A DNA stretch of 64,000 nt from the NCBI GenBank assembly GCA_014526335.1, contig JACTAT010000077.1, positions 259,362-323,361 of the forward strand, written 5' to 3'. Made by a program: the position numbers and the translations under genes. Each line of letters begins with the position of its first letter. Position 1 is the first letter of the stretch. This stretch comes from Chrysaora quinquecirrha (taxonomy: Eukaryota > Cnidaria > Scyphozoa > Semaeostomeae > Pelagiidae). Below, one piece after another: positions 50,010 to 60,199 of this stretch. Below the pieces are notes generated by a model. That model searched no databases. It worked only from the letters and a program-made list of their open reading frames with translations, and was not told the DNA's origin.

Positions 50010-53000
50010 GATGATGATTTGATGATGATTATGATTATGATGATGATGATGATTATGATGATGGTAATGCTGATGGGGATGAGGATGATTCTAATGGTGA
50101 TTATAATGTTATAGTTGATGATGGCGATAATGATAAATTTGAAGGTGATGATAACTATGATGATGATGATGATGATAATGTTCTTTTTTTGTCCACAGTT
50201 TAATACCCTTTTATCAATTCACTTATGTGTTTAGCATTAGACTAGCATTCTAACTTGACGCCCGCGATGCGGGCGACATTTCTATGACACCCCGATGCGG
50301 GTGAGTTTCTATGGGTGGTGAATATTAATACCAGTTTAGCCTTGGGAAGACAAGATACCACTCAGCTGCTGCCTTTTACCTTGCAGCCTTCTGAACTTTC
50401 GCTAGAGTCCGGGAGGTTAGCTCCTCGGCATCCCACAACCTCCCGGACTCTAGCGAAAGTTCAGAAGGCTGCAAGTTAAAAGGCAGCAAGTTAAAAGGCA
50501 GCTGAGTGGTATCTTGTCTTTCCAAGGCTAAACTGGTACTAATATTCACCCGCATCGCGGGTGTCAAGGTAAATCTATATTACTAAACTCCTTAAATGCA
50601 AATTAGGTTGCCCCTTTGTTGTGGCCCATTGTTCGATTACACAACAAAGGCTCTTTCCCTGGGCCACCTAGAAACGTGGTTCTTTTTTTGATCGACGCCC
50701 TTTCTGCCCAGGTAGTGCATGCCGTATTTTTCTAAATGATTTGAGAAGCGCAAGTTGATGAAAACTTCGATTTTATCTCGAGTTCAACAAGTTTTGGTTT
50801 TGATTGCGGCCATCTATTATGTTCCTTTCACTACACGCACATTGAATCTTTTGCGTGCAACTCTCAGGGGTTTATTCAATGACTTGTGGCTTCAAAAGCC
50901 TGGATTCCATACAGAATCTTAACTGTCGTGCGACTATCGCACAATCGTGAGACGTGAGAATTTCTTTTCGTACGATTATCGCACGACCATAAATACAAAT
51001 GGTGACATTTTGGTCGTAGCAGAGCCTTCACGATTACATTACTACGATTTAGTTGTGATGTAGTCTTTCTTACAAGATATTTTGAGATATCAAAATGAAA
51101 CACGCTTTCCAGACAATGGATACCTTTCCCAACGGTATATTTATTGGCAGCGTGCGATTGTGTCTTATCTCTCAACTTCACGCTAAAACACAATACTACA
51201 TTTCTGTCGTGAACAAAAAGGCTTTTCCCACTCCTGCGATGTAAAAGCTTTTATGTCAACAAAAGTCCCAAGACGAAAGTAGAATTTTAAGAGTTAAGAA
51301 TGAAATTTCAAAGAACATGAGAGTTTTTGGTGATTTTTCAAGGATTTTCTGCCACATAATAGATGATTCAAGGTGAATTGGACATTTCTGGGTTGTTTTG
51401 GGTTCTTTTCATCAAGTTATGATTCGTTTTGAGTGCCTTTGGCTGGTTTTGGGCAATTTTGGGTTGTTTCGCGTTTTTGGTAAGTACGTTTTCACGTTTT
51501 AGGGATCAAAGGACGTCCAAGGACAGTAGGAGACTGTAATTCATTTTGGATTTTACTCATATTTTCTCTGTTTTCAAGAAGAGTTCTTGCTTTTATTATT
51601 TCCATAAATCGCCACACTAAACTTTGGGCTTCAATCCATATGAAACGCTACTAAGAGGCAATAAATTTTTCGGCTTTCAAGTTGAATGGTCCTTTAAAAA
51701 TTCAGAGCACAAACACACAAAATGAAAATCATTCCGATATAGTGAGATATTTATTGTTCATGAAGGACATTTAAAATTAAAGTCTGCGATGAGATACGGA
51801 TAGGATTTTCGAATTTACGCAGCAGTAATGCTACTAATGTTGCATCTTAAGTTGACACAAAATCGTTTGGAATATCCTCAGTAGATCTGGAAATTTGGTG
51901 GCAAAAAATTTATTAAGCATTTACCATCGAACTGTTGGACTTTTATTTAGGCTGTTAATAATAGGATTTTCGAGTGCAGACAGGGCATAGAACATTGCAT
52001 TAGAATTCAAGTGGATGAAACACAGTCAGAGATACCCTTAACCTCCGTGACTCACTGGCTCACTATCCCACCCAAGGTTTTGTTTTAAAAAACTTGGCTT
52101 ATATTTGACCTTCAGCTTTCATGTTATAATGATGATGATGATGATGATTTTGATGACATGAAGATAATGATGATTGTGATGATGATGATGATTATGACGA
52201 CGGTAATGATGATGACGATGAGGATGATTTTAATGGTGATTATAATGTTATAGTTGATGATGGCGATAATGATAATTTTGACGGTCATGATAACTATGAT
52301 GATGATGATGATGATGATGTTCTTTTTGTCCACAGTTTAATACCCTTTCATCAATTCTCTTATGTATTAACCATTAAAAGTAGACTAGCTTTTTAACTTG
52401 ACGCCCGCGATGATGATGATTTTAATGACACCCGCGATGAGGTGGGTTTCTATGACACCCGCGATGCGGGTGAATATCTATAATACCAGTTTAGCCTTGG
52501 AAAGACAAGATACCACTCAGCTGCCTTTTAACCCGCGATGCGGTGAATATTAATACCAGTTTAGCCTTGGAAAGACAAGATTCAGCTGCCTTTTAACTTG
52601 CTGCCTTTTGCAGCCTTCTGAACTTTCGCTAGAGTCCGGGAGGTTAGCTCCCCATGGCATCCCACAACCTCCCGGACTCTGGCGAAAGTTCAGAAGGATA
52701 TACAGGGTGGCCCAAAAAAAAGGGACCCCCTTAGGTAAATAATTTCTGAATAAGTTTTCTCAAGGAGGAATTTTATCAAATTTATACCAGGTAATATTCA
52801 AGTCAAGTGCGCTATCGTGTAGAAATATGGTGGTGATAAGAGCTTCCATCTCGGCGCAATGGGACATTAAATTCATGATGTCCAAAAACCAGCTGTTTAT
52901 ATTCCATCATTGCGTACTGTACTGCAATCGTGCGTGAAGGAGAATCATTATCCCAGAGTAAAATTGTCACGACCATTAATGTATGGTCAGTCATATTAGA

Positions 53001-54151
53001 GAAGTGTATTGAGCAGGATTGAGGACATTTTGAATATCATTTGACTGAAAGAATGAGTTATTGATTGTTCGGTTTTGTTGCGTAAGGATTACGTAAGGGT
53101 ATAAAGTTGCATATTTTGTTACAGTACGTTTTTGGATTGTAAAGTTTTAAAGTCAATTTATTCCGAGATACTAACCCATATCATCATGATATTTACATGA
53201 TATATCTCACTTGAGTTGAATATAATGTAGTATTAAATTTCATGAAATTCCAACTTAAGAATAAATTATTTATAAATTATTTAGTTAGGGGTCCCTTTTT
53301 TGGGCCACCCTGTAATGATGCTTACGGGGAGGCATCATCAGTAGTGTGGGGGATGTTCAGTAGTGTGGAGGGATATCTTTGAGTAGTGTGGGGTATTTGC
53401 ATGGCTATCATGTTAATCAAGATGGATGTTCAGTAGTGTGGAGTGAACATCCCCCACACTACTCAGAGATGCCTCCCCATGCAACTCATGATATCCCTCC
53501 ACGGTACTCATGGTATCCCCCCGCACTACTGAACATTTTTGCGTATTTTTGTAAATGAGCACTAATTTGGTGGCTTATTATGCTTGATGTGGTGGTAGAT
53601 TAGCACTGCCATGGTGGGTTATTGTGCTTTATGTGGTGGACTTTTTTCGTGCTGTTGTTGCTACGAAATCATAGCAAAAATTCATAGGTCAAGCAAATAA
53701 AACAAGAAAATCAACCACATTACGCAAAAATACTACAACATCAAGCATAATATCCCACCACATCAAGCATTATGACCCACCAAAACAAGCATAATAACCC
53801 ACCACAGCAATGCTTATCCAGCTCAGTAAGATAATAATACCGCCACAGAAAGGCTTAAAGAATCCACTACTGAGGTCTTACAATGAAAATAGAATACACT
53901 GATGAAAACGTGTTGGATAACCATGTTCATTTTTCAAAGGAATAGTTCCTGAAGATGAAGAGGAAGAGCCTGATGAATCCATGCGTTGTGTTGTTTGCAT
54001 GTTTCGTCGTAAAAATGCAACGATTGTACATGGTACAACAGGTCATATTTGCTGTTGCCTTCAGTGTGCTTCAAAACTAAGAAATCAAAGAGATAACTGT
54101 CCAATATGCAGAGCTCCGATTGATAACGTCATTAGGCATTACACTTCTTAA
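41914..54151 (+). CDS. Four ZZ/C1-like zinc modules plus MDM2-type RING; putative E3 ubiquitin ligase
   Basis: Exons 41914-42389 (the exon itself starts near 41907), 42978-43240, 46819-46875 and 53940-54151 join in phases 2, 1, 1 to give 335 residues. Modules of the form W-x-C-x2-C ... H-C-x2-C-x4-C-x2-C start near residues 26, 84, 145 and 205. Module 2 has Asp107 where the others have a Cys, and module 3 is split by an intron. A Glu/Asp-rich linker (270-278) precedes a RING with ligands C282, C285, H296, H301, C305, C308, C319, C322. That spacing, the IVHGTTGH block and the 13-residue tail with Tyr two residues before the end are those of MDM2/MDM4, not of ordinary C3HC4 RINGs. The likely role is an E2-binding ubiquitin ligase that docks partners through its zinc modules; this is inference. 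No SWIB/p53-binding domain is encoded here. The ATG follows an acceptor site, so a noncoding or additional upstream exon probably exists. The last intron is about 7 kb. Confidence 0.85.
42425..42910. repeat. Degenerate palindromic copy of the GGTATAA repeat
   Basis: A minus-oriented piece (about 42425-42562) and a plus-oriented piece (about 42775-42905) flank AT-rich sequence. They retain GGGTATAA and GTGTCAGACAAAAAAGC. It fills most of intron 42390-42977 of the ZZ-RING gene. Confidence 0.55.
43424..44911. mobile_element. TA-target MITE split by a second element
   Basis: The ends CACGCTTTTTTTATA and TATAAAAAAAAGCGTG are flanked by TA. The left part matches 54558-54960 in reverse orientation and 56054-56491 in the same orientation. 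The extra length comes from an insert at 43821-44885. It lies in the 3.6-kb intron of the ZZ-RING gene. Confidence 0.75.
43821..44885. mobile_element. Element with about 100-bp inverted repeats nested in the MITE
   Basis: Left arm 43821-43925 and right arm about 44790-44885 are near-perfect complements starting TTTATAAAAGTTAAACCC. Each arm is built of alternating ACCCAGCTGA and ACCCACCTGA words. The interior has no recognisable gene. The exact target duplication was not resolved. Confidence 0.7.
45590..45840. repeat. Rearranged copy of the GGTATAA/GTCTGACACTCCTC repeat
   Basis: Contains CGTCTGACACTCCTCAGAGT, AACAGACCGAAACACT and GCTTCCGCTGTTTATTGC in a shuffled order. Confidence 0.5.
45873..46459. 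mobile_element. pogo/mariner-like MITE with CTATCTCGAAC repeats
   Basis: Perfect inverted ends of 22 bp starting CAGTTGACATCCGCTATCTC, with sub-terminal tandem CGCTATCTCGAAC words. 587 bp, no transposase. It lies in the intron before the small exon at 46819. Confidence 0.75.
46471..46690 (+). repeat. tRNA-derived SINE-like repeat, single copy
   Basis: Shares with 26345-26690 the order: CTGAAGAAGGCTC, GCTGTATGACTT, a box A-like segment, GGTTCGAATCC (box B), then TATTGTGGTATGCCATTTGT. Confidence 0.68.
47250..47730 (+). repeat. Dispersed GGTATAAATTCC repeat, longest plus copy
   Basis: Collinear with 24880-25260 and the right half of 19133-19800, with GGTATAAATTCCGCC and GTGTCAGACGAAAAAAGC intact. 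Short open frames across it recur in other copies and are treated as repeat sequence. Confidence 0.65.
47785..48004. repeat. GTTCACACG...CGTGTGAACGGGGCC foldback repeat
   Basis: A GTTCACACG word near the left and GTGTGAACGGGGCC at the right enclose GAACGATT and GGTACG words in both orientations. Related words at 46990-47110 may be a second, degraded copy. Confidence 0.4.
49869..50180. repeat. TGATGA-rich microsatellite in copy A
   Basis: Long imperfect run of TGATGATGA with GATTATGA interruptions. The corresponding run in copy B is at about 52124-52320. Confidence 0.9.
50317..50550. repeat. Long hairpin with CCCGCATCGCGGG-type ends
   Basis: GGTGAATATTAATACCAG at the left pairs with CTGGTACTAATATTCACC at the right. 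Pairing continues through CAGAAGTTCGCTAGAG-like arms to a short loop near 50420-50436. The flanks carry GATGCGGGTG and CGCATCGCGGGTG. Copy B holds a truncated version. Confidence 0.8.
50596..52698. repeat. Tandem duplication, copy B (about 2.1 kb)
   Basis: Starts with ATGCAAATTAGGTTG and follows copy A immediately. It ends inside the hairpin, where the 610-bp mariner-like element has inserted. A conserved open frame on the minus strand (51193-50876) matches 49006-48689 in length, but the two differ mostly by amino-acid-changing substitutions. Confidence 0.85.
52124..52320. repeat. TGATGA-rich microsatellite in copy B
   Basis: Imperfect GATGATGAT run, shorter than its partner in copy A. Reads as poly-isoleucine on the minus strand, which is not a protein signal. 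Confidence 0.9.
52703..53312. mobile_element. 610-bp mariner-like MITE, copy 2
   Basis: Ends CAGGGTGGCCC...GGGCCACCCTG, with TA on both sides. It interrupts the right hairpin arm of the second 2.4-kb tandem copy, so it arrived after the duplication or only in that copy. Confidence 0.9.
53320..53870. repeat. Foldback of TCAGTAGTGTGG words plus inverted CATCAAGCATAAT minisatellite
   Basis: 53330-53530 has CAGTAGTGTGGGGGATG words followed by their complements. 53575-53645 carries the minisatellite in inverse orientation, and 53700-53830 carries it in direct orientation. Just upstream of the last ZZ-RING exon. Confidence 0.65.
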
Positions 54152-54557
54152 ACAAAATTGTTTTCTTTCACATATTTTATCGCTATTATATTGATGTCAT
54201 ATTATTTAGAACAATTTATAAATGTGTAGAACTGATAATTATCCTATATAGTCGAAATACATTTTTAATCGATTGCACCAAATGTCTGTCTCGACTATTT
54301 TATTTCTTTCGAGTTCAACCCAATAGAGAAGCAAAGTGAAAATGTTTTTAGAATTTCTAAATTTGCTTTTCATTTTCTGAAAGAGCGTCAAAAATAATGC
54401 TTACATGTGCAATATCAGTCAAATACAGCAAACATTGCCTGACATATGACCATTTGAAGAAGAGCAAATTGAGAAATGCTTAACTTTTTTTCACTTTGCC
54501 ACTCTATATATACCGCTAACGAGGGGAGGTGTTAAGTCCTATTGAAGGATGGGAATG

Positions 54558-54960
54558 CACGCTTTTTTTTACAAGGAACCACTTTATAAGGAACCTACAT
54601 GTAGAAGGCCCGAAAATGTAAAGAACTTATACTACTAGAGAGAAAATAACTAAAGAACTTTTTATTGTCGAATAGTTTTATCACTGCAAATAATCAAGAA
54701 TTAGAAAGCCGGTTCCATTCATTTGCAGTCGAAAATCGCATAAATTGTACGTTAAGCATGTATCAAATGTTTCCTTGAGTAGTCTCGAGCTTTTCTCACA
54801 TGCAAGTGTCTCTCTTTTATTGTTAAGACCACTGTATGTGCAGTTAAAATTAAGGAACTATTAAGGAACTTTTGGAACTACAATGTCCTCAAAAGAGGCC
54901 CAAAAATAAGGAACTTTAAGAACTAGGTCTTATAAAAGGTTCCTTATAAAAAAAAGCGTG
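54558..54960. mobile_element. TA-target MITE downstream of the ZZ-RING gene
   Basis: Ends CACGCTTTTTTTTACAAGG-type and TATAAAAAAAAGCGTG; TG on the left (mutated TA) and TA on the right. Length is 403 bp, in inverted orientation relative to 43424-44911. Confidence 0.78.
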
Positions 54961-55017
54961 TACATGCTCCTGTCCGAAAGAAACTGAAATTATTGCTTTT
55001 TATTATCACTAATATAT

Positions 55018-55206
55018 TAGCAAGAAAATATGGAAGCAAGAAAATATAGAAGCAAGAAAATATGGAAGCAAGAAAATATGGAAGCAAGAAAATATGGAAG
55101 CAAGAAAATATGGAGGCAAGAAAAAATGGAAGCAAGAAAATATGGAGGCAAGAAAAAATGGAAGCAAGAAAAGATAGAAGCAAGATAATATAGAAGCAAG
55201 AAAATA
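55018..55206. repeat. 16-bp tandem repeat AGCAAGAAAATATGGA, about 11 units
   Basis: Unit AGCAAGAAAATATGGA with minor variants, about 0.45 kb upstream of the secreted gene's start codon. All frames are open on the minus strand because the repeat lacks stops; not coding. Confidence 0.9.
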
Positions 55207-55239
55207 TGTCTTTCTGGGGAAAATCAGTCCAATTTTGGC

Positions 55240-55425
55240 AACTTTGTAACACCGCTGCTCAATTCGACGCAAGGCAGATTGAGCGAGCGAAATCCTAATA
55301 TTTTAGCTAACGTGGATGTTTGATAAAAAGATGGTTGTGATAAAAAATTCAAACCAACGATCTTCTGTTTGATTAGTAGATTTGTTAGCAAAAATTTTGT
55401 ATTTTAATGGTATTGACGCTGGAAG
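55240..55425. repeat. Dispersed repeat shared with 60020-60190
   Basis: Contains CGACGCAAGGCAGATTGAG, GTTTGATAAAAAGAT and AACGATCTTCT in the same order as the copy at 60020-60190. Upstream of the secreted gene. Confidence 0.6.
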
Positions 55426-55660
55426 CACTTATCAGAAGTAGCATTGCGAGAGATTGATTCCGAAGAAAACTGTTTCTGAAGAATTCCTACTCAAATATTG
55501 ACCGCTCTTTTGCTGGTTACATTTCAAATAGAATACAATAATTTTTATGGGATATTCTTGACTCATCTTTAAAAAGTCAATATAATTAGAAAACGGCTTT
55601 TCACTCAGTCCTCCAGTCAGACATTCCTGCTACTGCAAAGCAAGAAGAACAAAAGACAAG

Positions 55661-57129
55661 ATGGCTAACATCAAGAGCAATTCTGCTGTTCTTGTGACAT
55701 TGGCAGTTTTTACAGCTTATGTTGCAAGCAATGTCATGACTTCTGGGACATTTTATCAGATCTCAGATGATAATGAAGATATTGATGATGGTACACCTGC
55801 AAGCGTGTCAAGCCTCTTCACAAAAGACTTTCATCAATGCAGTTTGCAAAATCGATGCAATTTTGTTGCTGTCAACACCGAAGATAATACTGTCCATCAA
55901 CTTGAAAGCAAGGATAATTTGAAGAACATTGGCAATGGCAAGAAGATGAAGATTTGGCAAAAGGTGAAAGATATTCCAGATCCGGCAAATGAGAACAGTG
56001 AAGCCGATCAAGGTTGGTCCGGACTCTAATGTATCTTCCTAAAATTGCTTTTGCACGCTTTTTATTTTATAAAGAACCTAGTTCAAGGTAGAGTTCCTAA
56101 AGTTCCTTATTTTTTGGACCTCTTGATTGAACTAAAGTACCAAAAGTTCTTCTAGTTCCTTAATTTTAACTATGTATTCTTTGCCATGGCTATAATTATT
56201 ACTATTATAATGGGACATTTTTATGAAAGCAAAGCTATAAATTATTAGCATGCGTCCTTGTTTGTAGGCTTTAATTCTTCTTTCGTAAAGAGACTTCTCA
56301 ATAGGTTAAAAACTACCCAAGGAAGTATGTAGTTGATGCATGCATAACATACGATTTACATCGATTGTTTCCAGCGATAAAAATATTGAAATTTGAAAAG
56401 TTCCTTAGCGATTCTTTAAATTAGTTCTTTAAATTGTTCGACCTTCTACTTGCCGATTCCTTACAAAGTGGGTCTTTATAAAGAAAGCGTGTATGTCCCA
56501 TCTTTTGACCGTCCGTGGTGATCATTTGGAATTCGAGATTTAGCGAAATCACAACTACCCCGGGTAATGTCAGCGCAGTACAGTGGAGAGGGTGTGCGGC
56601 ACAGTGGAGGATATTCAGTAAAGCGGAGGACGTCATTAGTGGACAGACGACATTACTCGGGATGATAACATTGAAAATGATTTTCAAGACAAGATTTGTA
56701 ATAACAATTTTTCTGAGCTCTGTTTTAATACAAGTGATGCAACTTTTTATTTCATTTCTTCATTAGAGACATTCTTTATAAGACATTGGGGTGGATTATG
56801 TGTTTCACTGCGAGCCTCTGACAATCTTTTGTACCTAAATACGTCCTGCGATGAAAAATTCACCTTGACATCAACAAAAGCGTTGAAACACATTCCGTCT
56901 GGAAAATGTATTGCCTCATCCGGAACCAATTTGGCACCACTGAGCCTCACATCTAGCTGCGAAGATGTCAATGCGAGGTTTGAGCAAACAGCTGGTTTCT
57001 CCATGAAGCACATTTCAAGTGGTTCTTGTGTACATCCATTGGATGGAGCAGAATTTCCTCCGATTGGCACTAAGATAGTTCTATGGAACTTTTGTGACAT
57101 TGATAGGATACAATTTAAATTTATCTATG
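55661..57129 (+). CDS. Secreted protein: PAN-like region plus two tandem lectin-like subdomains (3' end uncertain)
   Basis: Exon 1 (55661-56012) and exon 2 (56767-57129) join in phase 1 and give 238 residues. Residues about 8-22 form a hydrophobic signal peptide or anchor. Residues about 30-95 contain a Cys pair in a PAN/apple-like context. Residues 149-190 and 189-236 are two copies of one subdomain: an aromatic residue, then LKHI or MKHI, SGxC, then a hydrophobic strand, Cys, an acidic pair and Arg. This is the ricin-like/beta-trefoil flavour common in cnidarian secreted proteins. I do not recognise a named family. The exon 2 donor is at 57130. A terminal exon at 58549-58586 is possible: a strong pyrimidine tract, compatible phase, 12 codons and a TAG. 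It would end the protein near 250 residues. An AP-1-like TGACTCA lies at 55559-55565, about 100 bases before the ATG. Intron 1 carries a TA-type short transposon. Confidence 0.72.
56054..56491. mobile_element. TA-target MITE in intron 1 of the secreted lectin-like gene
   Basis: Ends CACGCTTTTTATTTTATAAAG-type and TTTATAAAGAAAGCGTG, with TG on the left and TA on the right; 438 bp. Repeated AAAGTTCCTTA words are inside. It matches the left part of 43424-44911. Confidence 0.75.
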
Positions 57130-57493
57130 GTAAGTTCAAAGAATTTATACCGATTTAACTATTCAAGTACTGTATGTACTCAAAGAAATGACACTTGGAT
57201 CTTTTAACATGCAAACTAGTAGAGGGAATCCCTATGATCACCATCACCAGGCCCATACATTATCCCACCAGATAACCAACGATTCCCCATCAGTAAAAGT
57301 GCCCCTTTGGCTCAATAGGATTTAGTAATAGGTTCCTATTTAGCCCTGCACCTCTCGCCTTTCAGTCACATTGTCCTACGGTCCATTTCTGTGTTCCGAA
57401 TGTAATCCCCGAATGTTATCCTGTTAAACCTACAAAGACTGGGCTTTTTTAATCATATATAGCTGGGAGGCCCATGAAACTTGGCAGGAATAT

Positions 57494-57650
57494 ATAGACT
57501 TATTACCTGAGTCGTTAGTTTCCACTCCTCTAACAACCCGATACTCTGCTACAACTACCACTTCAACCACACCCGCTACACTCTGTTCGTTGGATCTCTT
57601 AAGTTTTAGTGGGTTAATGATCGATTACTGGGACTCGGGTAATAAGTCTA
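57494..57650. repeat. 157-bp foldback with TAGACTTATTACC ends
   Basis: The inverted ends TAGACTTATTACCTGAGTC and its near complement (GACTCGGGTAATAAGTCTA) flank CA-rich sequence. Confidence 0.55.
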
Positions 57651-57828
57651 AGGATTATACAACAACGTGTGCTGCATCTTTACATCTTTTGACATTGGAG
57701 CGTGTCTTTCACGTGACCATGTTCTGCTGACGTAAGCAATTTTTGACGTCATGCATAAAATAGCAGAAACATACATGCAGCAATGTAAATAAGGAATGCA
57801 CCTATATCATAGAAAAATTCATGGTATA

Positions 57829-58213
57829 CCCCAGGGGGGTACTCAGTAACTTTCAATACGGGGGGTCCATGCCACTATTTCCTTTGCAGACCCCCAAATA
57901 TTGAGTTTAATGTTTTGGAGACCCCAAATATTGCTATCTAATTTTGAACCCCTAAAATGTTTTCTTGGATTTAGCCATCAGGTTCATGACAATTTACAAT
58001 TTATAAGCCCTTGGCAGTTGGATGGGTCATTGTAATGAATTGCACCAAATCGCAAGATTCTTCCGTCAGATTTGTGGACCCCAAATATTGAATTTTTGTC
58101 CATGTTATATTCACCGACCCCAAATATTGAATAAGCTTAAGATTTTGGACCCCAAATATTGGCATGGACCCCCCCCCGTATTGAAAGTTAATGAGTACCC
58201 CCCCCCCCCTGGG
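57829..58213. mobile_element. MITE with CCCAGGGGGGTACTC ends
   Basis: About 50-bp inverted repeats, including GTACTCA and AACTTTCAATACGGGGGG, flank repeated GACCCCAAATATTG words. G and C homopolymers of 9 to 13 bases mark the ends. It lies in the putative last intron of the secreted gene. Confidence 0.75.
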
Positions 58214-58548
58214 TGGTATACAGGAGCAATATTTTCATAGAAACTGATGATTCAATTTTTACCATATAATGAGAAATGATGACGTCATCAAATGAGTTCT
58301 TCGCAATAAAAAAGTTTCACTAATATATCCCTGATTAGATTTTTAGAAAACTTGGATAGTTTCATTGAGAAACTCTCAGTGGCTTAGAAATTATGTCTGT
58401 ATATTTCTACCCGCCCCTCAGCCTTCGTAGGGTTAATATGTTCAATAAATTTTATACCTAATTTCCAATTCAGAGGGGCTACAAAATGCTCAATGAAGAG
58501 TAATATTCATAGAACTTAGCCATCCATGCTGTATTTCTTTCTTTTTAG

Positions 58549-58586
58549 CTCATCTTCCATTGTATTTTAGAAGTGCAGTTTTTTAG
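58549..58586 (+). CDS. Possible terminal coding exon of the secreted lectin-like gene
   Basis: The acceptor follows a T-rich tract. Joining in phase 1 to the exon ending at 57129 gives about 12 hydrophobic or basic codons and a TAG stop. There is no family evidence for this tail, so it is offered only as the best phase-compatible candidate before the gene-poor right end. Another acceptor near 59229 would stop after two codons. Confidence 0.3.
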
Positions 58587-58599
58587 TAGATTCTCAAAA

Positions 58600-60000
58600 T
58601 AGAAATTTGTTAACTTATTCCCTGAATGACGCTGGAATAAACTGTATACTCAAAGAATTGGTGCTGCAACCTCTTAGCAATAAGTGGACTTTGGGGTTGG
58701 CTGGACTATTACCCCTCTCCCCACATTGACACCTGGCAAAAACATCCCTCCACTTTGTAGTATGCCACATTAATGTTTCCATCACAACATTGAAATTTAT
58801 CATTCTTTGATGTTGACAACGACATATCGTTACGTCTCTGCAAAACCTGCAAAATTCCACAGAGGTAGATGCTATCTTTCCATCACTACTGCATAAGCAA
58901 AACAATGCTTGCGACATGTAGCAGTTGCCGTTATTTTATATATTGAAGACAACACGCTTTTTTGAGAGTATACGAATTTTGCAAAAATAGGTTTCCGTTG
59001 TATTTGGTGCGGTTTTTACCCTTAATAAACGGTGACCCTGTGGGCTTATGACATCACGAACCTCCAAGTGGTGTGTGTTGACTATCGAGTTTTGCCCATT
59101 AACTTTCTTGTTTACGATACAGTTTGCGCATTTTGCGTGTTTAATAATTTGCTAACACTAAATTACAAAAAACTTATTCAAATTCCGACAAGGCTTATTG
59201 TTAAACGAAATGCTTTCTTGTCATTTCAGGCCAAAAATGAGTCGACGAAAAAGCCCAGAACTTGCACACTAAGAGACATAGCAACATTTAGCGATATAGT
59301 CAAAGCGGAAGATAGATTTTAATTGGATCGTGGAAATTTTTTTGTTTATCTGCATTTACTTAGCTACTGTTATGATAAGGCCAGCCAATGGATTGAGATT
59401 CGCTGATATACGCTTTTGAAATAAAACCCTTGCTTCGATTTCTGAAAAAGCCTCCTGTTTCTTTTGAACGAAGCAAGTTTTCACCAACTTATTACCCCCT
59501 TACTCTTTCTAAAACGTGTTCAAAATGCGTAGGCAAAGGCTTCAATCTGGTGAACTTAACTTGTGCATAACTCAAATTATCTCAAATCGTCTCGGAGATG
59601 GCAAAAATCTTGATGGCAAAAATATTCTGCCTGGTGTTTCTTTTAAAAGTTCTTCTTACACAAGAATGCGTAATGCATATAAAAATATATTGATTCGGGC
59701 GAAAACTTAAATACGAAATAAGAAAGCCATGTCTTTATGACCGAAATTGGTCGATATATTGTCTCGTTCCTATTTGAATTTTTGCTGACGCAGCATATTG
59801 GGTGTGTTGCCTTATTGTAAGCAAATAGCTTTGAAAAATCCACTGCACACTGGAGCACTTTGCGCTTTTCGCTTAAAAGGCGTAAAAAATGGTATGCATT
59901 CTATGTTTTGATTAATTAACGAAAAAGAAAGTTACATGTACAACAGTCGGGTGGGCCCAGTATGCGATTGTATGCGTGTTAATTTCGGCTCGACTTCTCT
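58600..60000. other. AT-rich stretch, no supported gene
   Basis: A 100-codon minus open frame (58917-58615) and a plus open frame ending at 59322 behind an acceptor-like TTTCAG were examined. Neither shows a recognisable domain or compatible partner exon. Confidence 0.45.
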
Positions 60001-60019
60001 CATTCCGCTCCTGATTCAC

Positions 60020-60190
60020 CACAACTCCACTCAATCCCGCTGCTCAGTGCGTCACTCGACGCAAGGCGGATTGAGGGAGCAAAATTCTAATATTCTAGCT
60101 AACAAAGTTGTTTGATAAAAAGATCGTTGTGATAAAGTTATTCAAAGCAACGATCTTCTTTTTGATTGGTAGATTCGTTAGCAAAAATAT
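60020..60190. repeat. Second copy of the CGACGCAAGGCGGATTGAG repeat
   Basis: Collinear with 55240-55425 (CTCGACGCAAGGCGGATTGA, then TTTGATAAAAAGATCGTTGT, then CAACGATCTTCTTTTTGATT). Confidence 0.6.
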
Positions 60191-60199
60191 TGCTTAATG

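Larger units (their letters stand above)
48126..50575. repeat. Tandem duplication, copy A (about 2.4 kb)
   Basis: Starts with ATGCAAATCAGGTTG and matches 50596-52698 base for base over most of its length. Copy A has about 290 extra bases near 48390-48670. Inside are inverted AACCCAAAACCAGCC words (about 48415-48520 versus 49195-49300), a TGATGA microsatellite and a terminal hairpin. It lies in the long intron of the ZZ-RING gene. Confidence 0.85.

Noticed and set aside
52124..52333. Poly-isoleucine/valine minus open frame
   Set aside because: Translation of a TGATGA microsatellite.
54944..55272. Overlapping minus open frames with repeated FLASIFSCFH-like residues
   Set aside because: Produced by the 16-bp tandem repeat; several frames are open at once.
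59032..59322. Open frame ending at 59322, with an acceptor-like site at 59229, as a further exon of the secreted gene
   Set aside because: In the phase required by the exon ending at 57129 it stops after two codons, and the longer frame shows no domain.
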